Assembly (NCBI RefSeq): GCF_041260155.1
Contig: NC_091935.1
Span: 2,336,001 to 2,400,000, forward strand
Source: Ptychodera flava
Taxonomy: Eukaryota > Hemichordata > Enteropneusta > Ptychoderidae
Direction of reading: 5' to 3'
Length of the DNA: 64,000 nucleotides
Below the pieces are notes generated by a model that saw only the letters and a program-made list of their open reading frames with translations, ran no database searches and was not told the origin of the DNA. The translations under genes were made by a program, and so were the position numbers. Shown here piece after piece: positions 45,601-56,038 of the stretch (position 1 is its first letter; the number at the start of each line of letters is the position of its first letter).

Positions 45601-48600
45601 CCTGTGTCTGTCTGTCTGTCTTCCCATACATGTCTAGTTATATGTATATAGGTGTTCAAGTGTCAGTACCTGTCATTTTGTTTGCATTGTGGCTGTTGTG
45701 TGCATATGTGGTTGATTTTCTCACTTCAATCTTTCTTTATTTTGAAGCTTATCACATTTATATTCACTGTTTGTTTCTAGGGACATCAGTGTGTTATCCT
45801 CTTGAAGTTCATAACATTATTGTCTTTTGTGAAAGTCTGTACGCGTTTCTTTCGTTTCATTTTCATGTCACACTTTCTCCTTCACATCAAATTAAATGAC
45901 TTGTTCTTTCTCCAGCACAATTCATAGTAACCTTTGTGTTTGTTCTCTTCAGTGAAGTGGCAAAGAATAAACACTACAGAATTGACAGTTCAATCTCCTA
46001 CCTTTCTATCTCTGCACGAACACACACAATACAAATCTATAAACAGTTGTTTTAGAGCTAATACTTTAGAAGTAACTTTACTGTATATGATCACCATATA
46101 ACAGATGTTGATGCACAATCTTCACAACTTAGTAGATTTATGCAGAAATCTTTGGATGATGCAGATATACATAGAAATACACACTGTGCACTGAGTATGG
46201 CATGTGTTCAGTGCACACTCCAATTCCAATTTCAAATTCAGAATGTCTAATTGCAAGTCAAGGTCTCCTGCAACTTTGCAAGGAGAATCATTTCAAAATA
46301 GTGAAAATGAAATCATACGGCAACTTTACTATCAAATTACGATAAGTCAGAGAAAAGTACAATTTTAATCAGCACTATAGCTTCTGTGTGACTTCCAATG
46401 ACTTGTACACTTTACAAACCCTTTCTAAAGGGCTATACTAGCATGCCTACTGTCTCCTGAATGAAATAGCAGACTTGACTTGTAAGCAAACAGTTAGATT
46501 TTGAAATTTCTCGTTGAAGGTTACCGACCTTCCTTATAGATTGTAAATGCCAGTCATTAGTTCCAAAGAAAGACGATGTTTTGTGTTTGAAAAATAAATT
46601 GACAAGTATCTGGCAGTTTGCTGTTTTCCCTCGCCTAATGTTGATAATAAAAGTTTTTAAAAGGATGAAATCCGCAGAAATTACATCTTACTGCAATTGT
46701 AGGAAAACTCTGTTTCTCAGAAACTATGTTTAATGCACTCTTTTGAAGCGTAGAAAAGTTTGATTGCATTGTAGTTTACATCATAGAGGGATGCAAGGAG
46801 CTTGAAAATGCAACTTTTTTCTGAACAGGCTTTTTAAAAGTAAGAGAATAAAAAAAGCACACTCGAGGCAAGAGAAGTTGGCCACATTAGTGTCACCTCA
46901 CTTCAAAGTTCATGTGTACTTAGTGTGAGCAGATTTGACAACACACCTATAGTGTTTAACAATTCCGGCTTTTTAAAAGTGAAATTGAGCCAGCAAAGCC
47001 GGCTTGAAGGATGGAGCCATTTCCATAGGAGCTAACCCAACCACAGAGTTTGTAAGTCAGAAAGTCGTGCCTCTGTACATAGAAGTTGAGTAAATACAAC
47101 TTCACAAAATGGCTTTAACACAAGCCCTTTACCTCTCGGCCATCTTTTCTTTTTCAACTTTTTTTGAAAATTCTATTTTGTGTTCGCTTTGGAAATTTTC
47201 ATGTGAAATTGAGCATAACTTGTATGGTTCTCTTAAGACTGACCAAAATGCTTAATCGTTTTTTTATTGGAAGCGGGCGTTTGCTTTTGATTTTGTTCAG
47301 GGCGTAGGTATTGCCGACAAGCCTATCGTATGAACCAAACGAGATGCTCTCAGACACGCATGTTTTAGCGTTGGTCAAGACAGTCATTATGTGATTTTTA
47401 TTGCTTTTGATTGAGAGTACCGTGGTTGGGTTACTAATCCAGCGGAGAATGAAGGACATGCTTGATGGAGTGCCATTGAATACAGCCCTGCTTTCTTTGT
47501 CTATTGTACTCGTCTCAAGTGTTTGACCATCTTGAGGAAACACAACATATACACAATGAATACGGCTAGGGGGAAGTAGAACCAGACTGGGGGCAAATCG
47601 CAGCCTTAACTTTAAAACCTTTGCAAACCATATTAAAATAACTCTGATTAAAATTCTCCAAATACAGACTGCTAGACCTAAGCAGCTTTTACAAAACCAT
47701 AAAAAACCCTAACACGAATTTGCTGAATTAGAAATATGCCTACGCTACTGCAGATGCTGAATTCCTGAGCCTGTCTTTTTTTTTTATCCAATGTGTCTTA
47801 AGTTTGCTTTAGGTGTACCAGTGTTTTCAAATCTTAGCCACAACGTACAAACCAGGTTGAGTTTTATTAGTTTTAGCTGGACCAATTGTTGTCTTACTGT
47901 GAAAAAACATTGCTATGTATAGCATAAACATGGGTATTAACATTGTGTAATAGAATCAATATTTGACTTGAAAAAAAGGACCACTGACATATCAAGTATG
48001 CGTGCCCCTGGAGCCTCTCTTGACAGGCTGTCAGTGAAACCTGTAATCAGGAAAAATGTTTGTGATAATCTCAAACTGTTTTCATTTGAGAAATATTTTT
48101 TTCACAACCATGATATTTGATGATCATTTCATGGTTATTGACAACCATGATATTTGATGATCATTTCATGGTTATTGACAACCATGATATTTGATGGTCA
48201 TTTCATAGTTATTGACAACCATGATATTTGATGATCATTTCATGGTTATTGACAACCATGATATTTGATGATCATTTCATGGTTATTGACAACCATGATA
48301 TTTGATGATCATTTCATGGTTATTGACAACCATGATATTTGATGATCATTTCATGGTTATTGACAACCATGATATTTGATGATTATTTCATAGTTGACAA
48401 CCATGATATTTGATGACCATTTCATGGTTATTGACAACCATGATATTTGATGACCATTTCATGGTTATTGACAACCATGATATTTGATGGTCATTTCATG
48501 GTGATTGACAAATATGATATTATGGCTCAGTTTGGCTGTAACTTTTGATGTATTTTGCAGTGTGTCTTTGCATTTGTGAAAATGCAATTTCCTGTACTAC

Positions 48601-50313
48601 TGAATTCCATTCAAAATGTCTTGTGCTCAACTTTTCAACACTGTATATGCAATGTCTATTGTGCATGTTATTGGTGACAAGTGTGTTTGGCCAGGGTTAG
48701 AATTCATTTGTCAACATATATAGGCATATTATACACACTGCCTTGTGTTTGCCAGGCCAATACTTTGTACTCCAGGCAGGAGATGAAAAAAGTTTTTGTC
48801 CTTCAAAGCAAAAGTAATGAAAAAAATCCAAAGTTATAGCTCAACTATTGTCCCTATAATCATAGAACTTGTTTGATTTTATATTTTAACAAGTTATCTT
48901 ATTTCTGCCTCAGCATTGGTTGGAATCTGGTTGATGTTAATGTTCACTGAATATTTTTGTCTCAAAAAAGTTCAAATAATGTATTTGACAATCTGTAGCC
49001 AGGCCTGTCATGAGGTTAAGTACCCCAAAAAACATTACTTAGGGTGTGATGTAGATGTAGTGACGTATCTCTAAAGTTACCAGTAAAAAACTATTACGAA
49101 GTCAATGATGTTTTTTTCTGAAAATATGCATGTTTCTTTCTCTGTTTTTTTCCCCACCTTTCAGAAGTGCATGTCTTCTCAGGGTTGCCGGTGTATCTGC
49201 TCTCCTAAAAAATTCTTTTCACTGTATCTTAGCGTCTGTACACCACTTTTTTGCCTTCTAGGTGGCGTACAGCCAGAGAAAAGCCCAGGAAGAATTTGAG
49301 GGTAAAGATGAAAAGGGCCGAACACAGGACGAGGAGAGTTCTTGGATCTTAGTTTCACCATCCGATGTAGCTTTGTCCTCCTATCACCAAAGATGTGAGC
49401 TTTCACTTATTTGTATTTTTGACTCGTTTCTGTTTTATCTTTTTTTCTCTCTCTCTCTCTCTCTCCCACTTTCCAGGCTAAGTATGAAGCCAACCGGGCC
49501 AAGAAACTCCTCCCCATGTATACCAATGAATTCCAGACTCTTGATCCAAAGATTGGCGGTAGTCTTAGGAGAAATGGACTCTCTACTGGCTCTTTCTATC
49601 ATCTGTAAAAAAAACCCCACAAAAATCCGCTCCAGGTGCTGCACTGTGTCGGGAGAAAGGTGGCGTTTTGCACATTGTGGTAGTTGTGGTGTGTTGCTTG
49701 CAAGGTGACAGATGAACCAGGCTGCAAGATTGCAATGCTGTGCATGTACTTCTTGAAGCATGTGTGTTTGGACACATGTGACTTTGGTGTGATCTAACAC
49801 AGACTAACCCTATTGCATGACATCTCTTGGCGTGTGTTTGCTAGTAACATGGCTTGCTCAATGCTGTCTGAGACTACACTCTACCATCTTTGCATCGTAA
49901 CTAACAACTGTGAAATGCATAACCTGTGTTTATTGTGAAATTTTCTTCTCCCTTTCATTTTCTGATTTGATTGCTGTAAATGAGTAGAAATGCTCCTTCA
50001 TTTTTGTTTTTGCAAACACTCTGTATCTTTGACAGCCAATTCACACCTTGCTAGTATTAATGAGACCAGAAATGGCTACCTCACTGTTCACAATGGATCA
50101 AGGAATTCATATGAGGCCGGCGGTTTGGTGATGAAGGACATTCCATCGACGTCGTCAAGTGAACACAGCGGTTACGGATCTAGCAATCATTCCGGTAGCG
50201 AGACGGAAACAAGGAGAGGATTCCACCGAGAACGGAAAGAAACTCCGTCAGTACTTCACGAGAACCAAATCATGGACCAGGAAAAATCTGTATCAGTTGA
50301 TATTGACTCATAA
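26511..50313 (+). CDS. SLC35E1: SLC35E1 transporter gene
   Basis: Five core exons give 304 residues of a DMT-superfamily, TPT-domain transporter. Landmarks in order are [12 protein letters not shown] and [20 protein letters not shown] (first helix), [99 protein letters not shown] and [20 protein letters not shown]. These follow vertebrate SLC35E1 almost residue for residue. A cytosolic tail comes from one of two alternative exons (6a, 6b) and exon 7, giving 440 or 423 residues; human SLC35E1 is about 410. Stopping within exon 6b would give 347. Family members are multi-pass membrane proteins of the ER/Golgi; the substrate of SLC35E1 is not established. All junctions are GT-AG with matching phases. 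The introns are long and full of repeats. Confidence 0.93.
27545..27632. repeat. (TA)n microsatellite
   Basis: About 88 bp of TA in SLC35E1 intron 1. Confidence 0.95.
27784..27997. mobile_element. TTAA-type MITE, family C relative
   Basis: The left end TTAATCCTTTGAGTGCTG and right end GGCGCTCAAAGGGTGAA are imperfect inverted repeats about 214 bp apart. In SLC35E1 intron 1. Confidence 0.5.
28684..29435. mobile_element. possible MITE with GGCTTGAAATTA ends
   Basis: The left end GGGCTTGAAATTAG and right end TTAATTTTGAGCCTT are roughly inverted. The phrase ACCAACTTTTCCCTGGGGC/GGTAGCCCACATGGACTAC near the left recurs as CTACCAACTTCAAAAAATGG/CAAGTGGACTACCAGGG near the right. The boundaries are tentative. 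Confidence 0.4.
30885..30955 (+). CDS. SLC35E1: SLC35E1 coding exon 2
   Basis: 71 bases, acceptor TATTCAG and donor GTAAGT. Completes a Val codon and codes [20 protein letters not shown] then TTK. Confidence 0.93.
31112..31440 (-). mobile_element. family B MITE copy
   Basis: Starts CTTAGGTAGAATATAATG, then has the blocks CTACCACTTGAGGGTTCTCA, AGTAACCCCTGACTTTTT and AGCAAAGGTTTAAGT in reverse family-B order. In SLC35E1 intron 2. Confidence 0.65.
32618..32755 (+). CDS. SLC35E1: SLC35E1 coding exon 3
   Basis: 46 codons, phase 0 at both ends, acceptor TTTACAG and donor GTAAGT. Codes [20 protein letters not shown] through QNIYSKK. Confidence 0.94.
33920..34275 (+). mobile_element. family B MITE, best TTAA-flanked copy
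   Basis: TTAA (33920-33923), then GATAGTATGCGCC at the left end, and GGCGCGTTCTACC then TTAA (34272-34275) at the right. The ends are inverted repeats of each other (GGTAGAACGCGCC when reversed). The interior holds AAAATGGCGCCATTCCTG. TTAA duplications are the mark of piggyBac- or Kolobok-type transposases. A further related fragment follows to about 34490. Confidence 0.75.
35158..35503. repeat. 21-bp minisatellite
   Basis: About 16 units of TGCATTGGCAAGCCCTCCCAC with one- or two-base variants (GACAAG for GGCAAG, CTCTG or CGCTG for CACTG). A unit length divisible by three keeps several frames open on both strands; these are not genes. In SLC35E1 intron 3. Confidence 0.95.
35952..36550. mobile_element. 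Harbinger-like MITE, 599 bp
   Basis: 21-bp terminal inverted repeats with one mismatch: left GGTGATACTGAAGGATTC, right (reversed) GGCGATACTGAAGGATTC. TTA is directly repeated at 35949-35951 and 36551-36553. A 3-bp TTA/TAA duplication is characteristic of PIF/Harbinger elements. No ORF of transposase type. Confidence 0.75.
38628..39500. mobile_element. non-autonomous DNA transposon, 873 bp, 29-bp TIRs
   Basis: Left end CAGTCCGGGTTATGTCCATA and right end the same when reversed. The repeat extends to 29 bp with one mismatch. TTAAT is repeated directly on both sides (38623-38627 and 39501-39505). No recognisable transposase; a 73-residue minus-strand frame at 38894-39115 is unassigned. Superfamily undecided, possibly TTAA-specific. 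Confidence 0.75.
39819..39944 (+). CDS. SLC35E1: SLC35E1 coding exon 4
   Basis: 42 codons, phase 0 at both ends, acceptor TTTTTCAG and donor GTAAGT. Codes [20 protein letters not shown] through MNDQSM. Confidence 0.92.
39950..40140. repeat. degenerate TATAGACACTTACATAGACAG repeats
   Basis: A dozen loose repeats of GGTATAGACAC and CATAGACAG right after exon 4 of SLC35E1. The unit length varies. Confidence 0.7.
40232..40280. repeat. 49-bp alternating purine-pyrimidine tract
   Basis: A perfect TG/CG/CA alternation (TGTGCGCGTG, GTGCGCGCACG, then (CA)n). The central part is also nearly palindromic. A classic Z-DNA-prone sequence. Confidence 0.8.
41838..43700 (+). mobile_element. composite element with 150-bp internal repeats
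   Basis: Three related heads, CACGGACACCGTCCGGGGG at about 41838 and 42575 and CCCCACGGATGAAGTCCAGG at about 42251, are each followed by a GTCCGT/GTGCGT-rich tract and GCAGATATCTCAGA. After the third head come about six 150-bp units (GATACGATCCAATATGGC at 42762, 42912, 43061, 43211, 43361, 43512). The last head begins AGTCCCCAC and the composite ends near GTGGGGACT (43685-43693), short inverted ends. A 26-28 bp repeat of CATAGACTCCCATGTATAAG (four copies, about 42080-42180) lies inside the first member. The translated frames are repeat artefacts. Confidence 0.75.
44372..44617 (+). CDS. SLC35E1: SLC35E1 coding exon 5
   Basis: 82 codons, phase 0 at both ends, acceptor TTTCTCAG and donor GTGAGT. 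Codes the most conserved block, [17 protein letters not shown], and the final helix ending FGVLYYNK. Confidence 0.94.
48104..48507. repeat. 37-bp minisatellite, 11 units
   Basis: Units of ACAACCATGATATTTGATGA then TCATTTCATGGTTATTG. Each unit holds AACCATGA and TCATGGTT as inverted 8-mers and can fold. In the last SLC35E1 intron before exon 6a. Confidence 0.95.
49262..49394 (+). CDS. SLC35E1: SLC35E1 alternative exon 6a
   Basis: Acceptor CCTTCTAG and donor GTGAGC; enters in phase 0 and leaves in phase 1. Codes [20 protein letters not shown] then [15 protein letters not shown], a charged cytosolic tail. It joins exon 7 in frame, but joining exon 6b instead would give a stop after one codon. 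Not part of the vertebrate protein as I know it. Confidence 0.65.
49477..49558 (+). CDS. SLC35E1: SLC35E1 alternative exon 6b
   Basis: Acceptor TTTCCAG after a TC-rich tract; enters in phase 0. Codes [14 protein letters not shown], the clear counterpart of the vertebrate KYDANQQARKHLLP after the last helix. A donor at 49559 (GTAGTC, modest) leaves phase 1 and joins exon 7 in frame. If that donor is not used the frame ends at TAA 49606, after [17 protein letters not shown], giving a shorter tail. Confidence 0.75.
50036..50313 (+). CDS. SLC35E1: SLC35E1 terminal exon 7
   Basis: Acceptor TTTGACAG, phase 1 entry, 278 bases to TAA. Codes a hydrophilic Ser/Gly-rich tail: [20 protein letters not shown], then [19 protein letters not shown], ending SVSVDIDS. 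Both 6a and 6b join it in frame, which supports the call. Confidence 0.75.
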
Positions 50314-53300
50314 TTTCATCATGCTTTCACACATTGAACAACTACTTATTTATAATCTGGGGGTGTTTTTGTCATTGTGCAATAAGTGTTGTCATTTTCT
50401 GACATAATGCTTCGTCTGGTTGAAGGTTTTTTATTGAGCTTTGGGAGCTGTCAACTTAAAGGGGAGCTATCAACTTTTCAGCATTATCCTGGGGGAACTT
50501 TAGAAGCCTGTATAAAGGGGAAACCAAAAAGTGATTGATAACTTGTAAAGACTTATGAGAATATTGTAAAACTCGAAAACCATGACAAGAAGTCTTGTGA
50601 AAATGTGCATGTATGTGTCTCAAGAGGCTGATATGGCTTGCAATTCACAAGTATCCAATTCAGATGGCTATAGACACCTCAGCGTTTATTAGGGACCGTA
50701 GATAATCAAAACATGTGCACGGCAAACGCGACTTCTGTGTTTAGGGGGAGAGGGTTTGGCTGTATTTCGATTACGGTGTGCAAAAATTGTTCTGCATTGG
50801 TTTTATATCGTAACATCTCGCTACATGCAAAATATTGCTATATTGTTTGGCGTGTACCAGACCAGTGCAGCACTGACACTACAGCATTCTTCTGATGTAA
50901 ATGTGGTTCAGTGTACCCAATCATTTTGGATACACTGTTTCATTTGATTCTGTTGGTTGCATCATTGAGTTGGCTCTGAGCCGGGGGTGGTGGGGACGTA
51001 TGCGTGAGGTATGCTGATACAGAATGAGGCTTGGTTGGATTTTCGCACTTCCAAACTTTCGTTTAGGGGGGGGGGGGGTGAGGCCAAACACAGTTGCTTG
51101 CGTTTATCATGTGCATGCTTTAATTATCCATGACCCCTGAGTTACTTTTGTTATCAGTTATGTTAGAGACACCAAAATAAAAATAGGAGAGTTAATTTGC
51201 TTCTGGCCATTAGTTGATATGCTTCACAGGTAGTAATGAAATACTGATTGTAACACTGTGGTCTCTTTTGCTTTGGAGTTATACCAGTGTGAATGAACCT
51301 TGGAGGGCAGGGAGATCTCCAAAGTTTTCAATATTTTCCATATCACAGGGAAGGTACATATCAACATAATTCGTCTAGCATGAGGATTTCTGATAATGTA
51401 TTGCTTAGCAGTGATATTTTGATGGTAATCTTGTTGTTATAAAAGAGATAAAGAGAACATATCAGACCTGTTATCAAGAGGTCAGAAAACAGCAAAAAGC
51501 CACGCTTTGCATACAGCTTCTCCATCCCCCTCCTCCCAAGGTTTCCGTGGACTATTTATCAGAAAGCCAACCAACCACTTTCACTGGGGAAAGATTTGAA
51601 CATCTCATTTTTTGCGGTAGTTTTGGTAACAGAGATTCTGATTGGCTGTCTTCAATATGACATCAGAGAAATGTTGCCTGGCATTATGAACCATTCATCT
51701 TTGGAATGGTGTAGATATACTCTGATACTACTTTGGAATGGTGTAGATATACTCTGATACTACATTGGAATGGTGTAGATATACTCTGATACTACATTGG
51801 AATGGTGTAGATATACTCTGATACTACTTTGGAATGGTGTAGATATACTCTGATACTACATTGGAATGGTGTAGATATACTTTGATAATACTTTGTGCAA
51901 TAAGATATCAGGATGGACTCTACTTGCAGTCTCATTGCTACCATTGGTTTCACTGTGATAAAATTTGTTATTAATATTTTAAGATAAATTGTAACTCATT
52001 TAAGGGATGCAATGAGTCCATCTGACAAAAGTGTAGAGGACTTTGCGACCATAGCAACAAGTGGTAACTGATAGATGCTTGTCAGTTTCTTCTAATAAAA
52101 TGTTATTTTTTATGAATGACTATTGACTCCTTATACTGAAGTGCCCATTTTTAGAGGGTTAAACTACATTTTTATTCAAAAAAGTTTCCATTTTGAAATG
52201 AGACAAAAGGATGAAATAGGGTACAGCTGGCAGCATTCAGATTCTACACACTGAGTAAGAAATTCACCGTGAAGTGAAGTGATTTGTATTTGAACAAACC
52301 AATCAGAAAGCTAACTGATAAGATCATTTGTATTTGAACAAACCAATCAGAAAACTAACTGATAAGATCATTTGCATTTCAGAAAAGAATTCATCTCTCT
52401 GTTTCATGGTTGATTTTGCTCATTGCATTTGATTTGAAATGTACTGGTATCACTGCTGAACTTCTTTTAGACAAAATGAAATCTGTCACAGCTTTTATGC
52501 TCTCAAATTTCTGTTCAGCTGTTTGCACTTGTTTGACGTTTATATCTTTTGTTTGTTGTAGTGTGATCTTTGTGTCCGCATGACTTGTTCCATCATTACC
52601 TCCCTAAATGAAAATATTTATAAAAATATTAAACTTTGGAAAACAAAATTCTGAACTAGAACAGAATCTGTTGTGTTTGCGATGATAAACCATCTGACTT
52701 GTTGACCCAGTGTTCAAGATTGAGGTAGTTTTTACAGTGACTGTGGTGGGACATAGCTTGTGTAAGGATATTGTAGTATGTGGCATTATCATGGGAAACT
52801 CTAGCATTGGTTGACTTGTTTATGGTAAAATAAAATGGAAGAAAACATATTTTATTGTTTTGGTTTGTTCTTTGTATTTAAATCTGTTGGAAGAACAGTG
52901 AAAATAACATTTTGGAAAGTGTTGTTACTTCCAGCCCACTGATACTTTCAGTGTGTACACGCTGTGTGCCTGGTACTCACACTCTCTGTACCTGGTACTC
53001 ACACTCTGTGTGCCTGGTACTCACACTGACAACACATAGGCAGAGTCAGTGTGACAGAGAGTGCAGTGTTTGATGGGAAGTACAAACACAGGGAAGTCAT
53101 TTTCCCACAGGGCAATTTCTGCGGACGACCAATCACTAGCTTAATCTGCTTGTACGTGATCCTGTGGGAGCAACTTTAAAAGTATATACTTGATTTTATT
53201 TCTCACTAAAGACACAAGTAATCCCAGAGTTCACTGTGTGGCACTGTTTCAATCTTGACCATAAGGGTTTTAGTTCTGTATTCTTATTTGATGGACCAAA

Positions 53301-53814
53301 GTGTCCGTGGTATTGCTTTCATACACGGGCATTTGATAAACATGATATTATTTTATTACCAATGTACGGTGAAATGAGATGTGACTGAATTCACATCCAG
53401 AGATGTGACTTTTTATTTAATAGACCAGTATTTATTCCATACCACTTTACATTTTAAAGTAAAGACAGAAACATCTCTTTATCTGAGTATGATCAGGTAC
53501 AGTGTAATCATATTAAACATTTAGAAACATTTTTAAGTCAAACCATGATGTTTGTGATGGAAACAGACACAGCAGATGACCGTGCAGCTTGGCTATGGTC
53601 AACCATCATGATTTGAAATGTGCTTCCTTAGTCATAGCAGTCCAAGAAATGTGCAACTTAAAAGCTTCTCTGGAGTCTCTTTAAAGTTTTCGGACTGAAA
53701 TTGTAATTATTGATAATTATTGAAACTACAGTATATAACAGATTCAATCACCCCGCCTCTCATCCCACCTCATTTTCCATGTAGATTGGACCATGAGCCC
53801 TATAGAAAACACTA
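50314..53814. other. SLC35E1 3' flank, non-coding
   Basis: 3.5 kb with no recognisable gene. It probably starts with SLC35E1 3' UTR; an AATAAA lies at about 51176. It contains a poly-G run near 51066, the 32-bp minisatellite at 51700, a 45-bp doublet near 52280-52371 (TTTGTATTTGAACAAACCAA) and a triplet of CCTGGTACTCACAC near 52970-53030. Confidence 0.45.
51700..51891. repeat. 32-bp minisatellite, 6 units
   Basis: Six units of TTTGGAATGGTGTAG followed by ATATACTCTGATACTAC, nearly identical. Confidence 0.95.
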
Positions 53815-53905
53815 GGGATGTACCATAGTCTAATGGTTAAGGGGTTGAATTGTCTAGGAGTCTCCTCTGTAGACAACAATACCAATTTCAAACTCTGAGG
53901 GCATA
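53815..53905 (+). mobile_element. tRNA-like SINE head
   Basis: The A-box-like TAGTCTAATGGTTAAGGGG at about 53826 and the B-box-like ATTTCAAACTC at about 53886 have tRNA-like spacing. The arms do not close into a cloverleaf, so a decayed SINE is more likely than a tRNA gene. Confidence 0.4.
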
Positions 53906-54190
53906 GAGACAATATTATTGAGATGATAGAGGTTGTGGGCTGGTTTTGCTCAAAGTTTAAGAATAGCAATGAGGGAAATGGTTTATTTTTACACAAGTAC
54001 TATGTAAATCTTCAGTGTCATTAATGCCCTTTAAAATGATGTATTTGTAAAAAATAATATATCTGTCATTCATGTTTATAATAGTATACATTGTAAATAT
54101 ATACTTACCATGACATGGTATTTGAGTTCATATGGAGTTTAATTTGGGGAAACTGTGGGAAAGCATATTATGGGATTTGTAGAGAGATAG

Positions 54191-54253
54191 TCATGTGATA
54201 GCCAGGGAGCATCATGTGACAATGTCATGTGACAGCCAGAGCTTGTCATGTGA
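54191..54253 (+). promoter_or_regulatory. cluster of four TCATGTGA E-boxes
   Basis: TCATGTGA occurs at 54191, 54212, 54225 and 54246, all in the same orientation within 63 bp. This is the M-box/E-box type bound by MITF/TFE-like bHLH-ZIP proteins. It could equally be the relic of a small tandem repeat. Confidence 0.35.
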
Positions 54254-54523
54254 TAGTTCAATAATTGAGATTTGGTATCCTATAATTTATTGGGTTGATT
54301 TAGACAACTTTATTATATTTTTTGACTCAAAAATCTGATAATTGTGCAATGATGTGAGACTAGTGTAACACATGCATCGCAAAATCTGTAATATTTTTAG
54401 TGTCATTAAAATATGATATTTCTGTTTTGTCAAAAAATGAATAATGCTTCTCAGACATTTTGGTGTTATATTTATTCCAAATTTAACCCAGGAAATTTTT
54501 AGTGGAATGTCTAGGCTACTGAG

Positions 54524-55250
54524 ATGCAGATATTGAATTGTGACACCAGTAGACATAGCAGTGTTCATAAGAATGGTACAGATGTTGGGCATTTTAAACT
54601 TTTGATTAAGATTGCCAGTAATCATGCAGATAGGATAACAAAGTTGAAGTTGACACTGTTACATGAGTCTTGTCCATTTTCTACTGAATTCAAAGGTCAT
54701 TTTCACATCTCAGTCCTTGATGTTGTCAAATGTGGGAGAAATGTGGAATTGATTGAGTGTGTGTCTCAGAACTGTTTGTATCACATTTAATTGCTCCTTC
54801 ACGGACTGAAATATTTATGTTTGCATTTGACTGTCACATGAATGACAAAATCTATTTCAATTTCCTGAGCAATGAACAATTACAAAAAAACCTGAATGAA
54901 TTGTCTTTTGATATGTATTTCAATAGTTTATCTGATGGTACAATTAATAACTGCTTTGCGCACCATAACAACACTGGGTCTAATATTCCCTGTGAAAACG
55001 AGAAGGATTTCTTAGGGGGCCTCACACACCTCTGTAAATCAACTGGACCCCCTAGCATTATATTGATGAGTAAAATTAATCAGTGTGGGCCCTATGTCCT
55101 TCAGACTTGCCTACTGTGCCTGATTTTAATGATTTGATTCTGGAATTTGTCACACATCTGGAAAGTGGTCTTCTATGTAAGGTTGTGGTGTTGAAAGTAG
55201 CAATCCTAAACACTGTATACAAACTGGTGCTGTCATTACTCCATAACTTG
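54524..55250 (+). pseudogene. broken coding-like segment, family unknown
   Basis: Protein-like text continues through three successive plus-strand frames: 54524-54790 (GHFKLLIKIASNHADRITKL, CPFSTEFKGHFHISVLDVV), then about 54775-55090 (IFMFAFDCHMNDKIYFNFLS, CENEKDFLGGLTHLCKSTG), then about 55097-55250 (PSDLPTVPDFNDLILEFVTH, ending LLHNL and TAA). The composition is balanced, with no low complexity, no introns and at least two frame changes. That looks like a retrocopy or a dead gene. I do not recognise the family. Chance frames are the alternative. Confidence 0.35.
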
Positions 55251-56038
55251 TAAAATTCTTTTCCAGTCTTTCAAGATTAACTCATATATATATATACTTA
55301 CATCTCTCAATGAAGTACATCTTCCATGGACTCTTTATTCTTCTGATTTTTAGTTCAGTTGATGCGATTGTTGTGTTTTTGCCTCAGAAGCTTCTCCTGT
55401 TATAATTGTTTGTTTTAGGTAAATGTAATTTGTGTATAGCAGCTATACATGCCAGGGTATTTGACTGGACAAAGTACAGTCATATTGAAGTAAGATATGC
55501 TGTGTCCGGACAATGAGGGAAATATTAAATGGAAAATTGTTAGTTTTTCTCAAGTGTAGTAACTTTTGACAATTTTTATTTCAGTGTCAATGTCTTTTTT
55601 AAGTGATAAAATGATAACTGCAGGGTTTGATGATTTTTAGACATTTTTGTGTGAAATATCAACCACAGTTTCTTGTTCTACTTGCCAAAGCAAGCTGAAA
55701 TATATTGTACTGGATATGTCAACACAGCCTGTACTTGTGTTAACTACATTGTTATTGTTGACAGATGAATTCTGCTCCAGACTAGAATTCAAATGTGAAC
55801 AATGCATTCTACATGTACAGATGCTGTGGATGCTGTGTTGACAAGCTAAATAGTTGGTGTCTCAATATGCATTTGAGGGAAGAACAAAAACTTGAAACTG
55901 ACATAAAAAACAAAAATGGTGAAAAAATCATCAATAGTTAGGGCCACTGGCCTTCCAGCAACAATAGCTGTAATGTTTATCAACATTTTCATTGAACTTT
56001 GTTATGCAAAACAACAGCACCTTCTCATTTCTTCGTTA

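Noticed and set aside
47033-47434. Inverted AACCCAACCACAG / CCGTGGTTGGGTT about 400 bp apart
   Set aside because: Only about 12 bp match and no target duplication is visible; could be chance.
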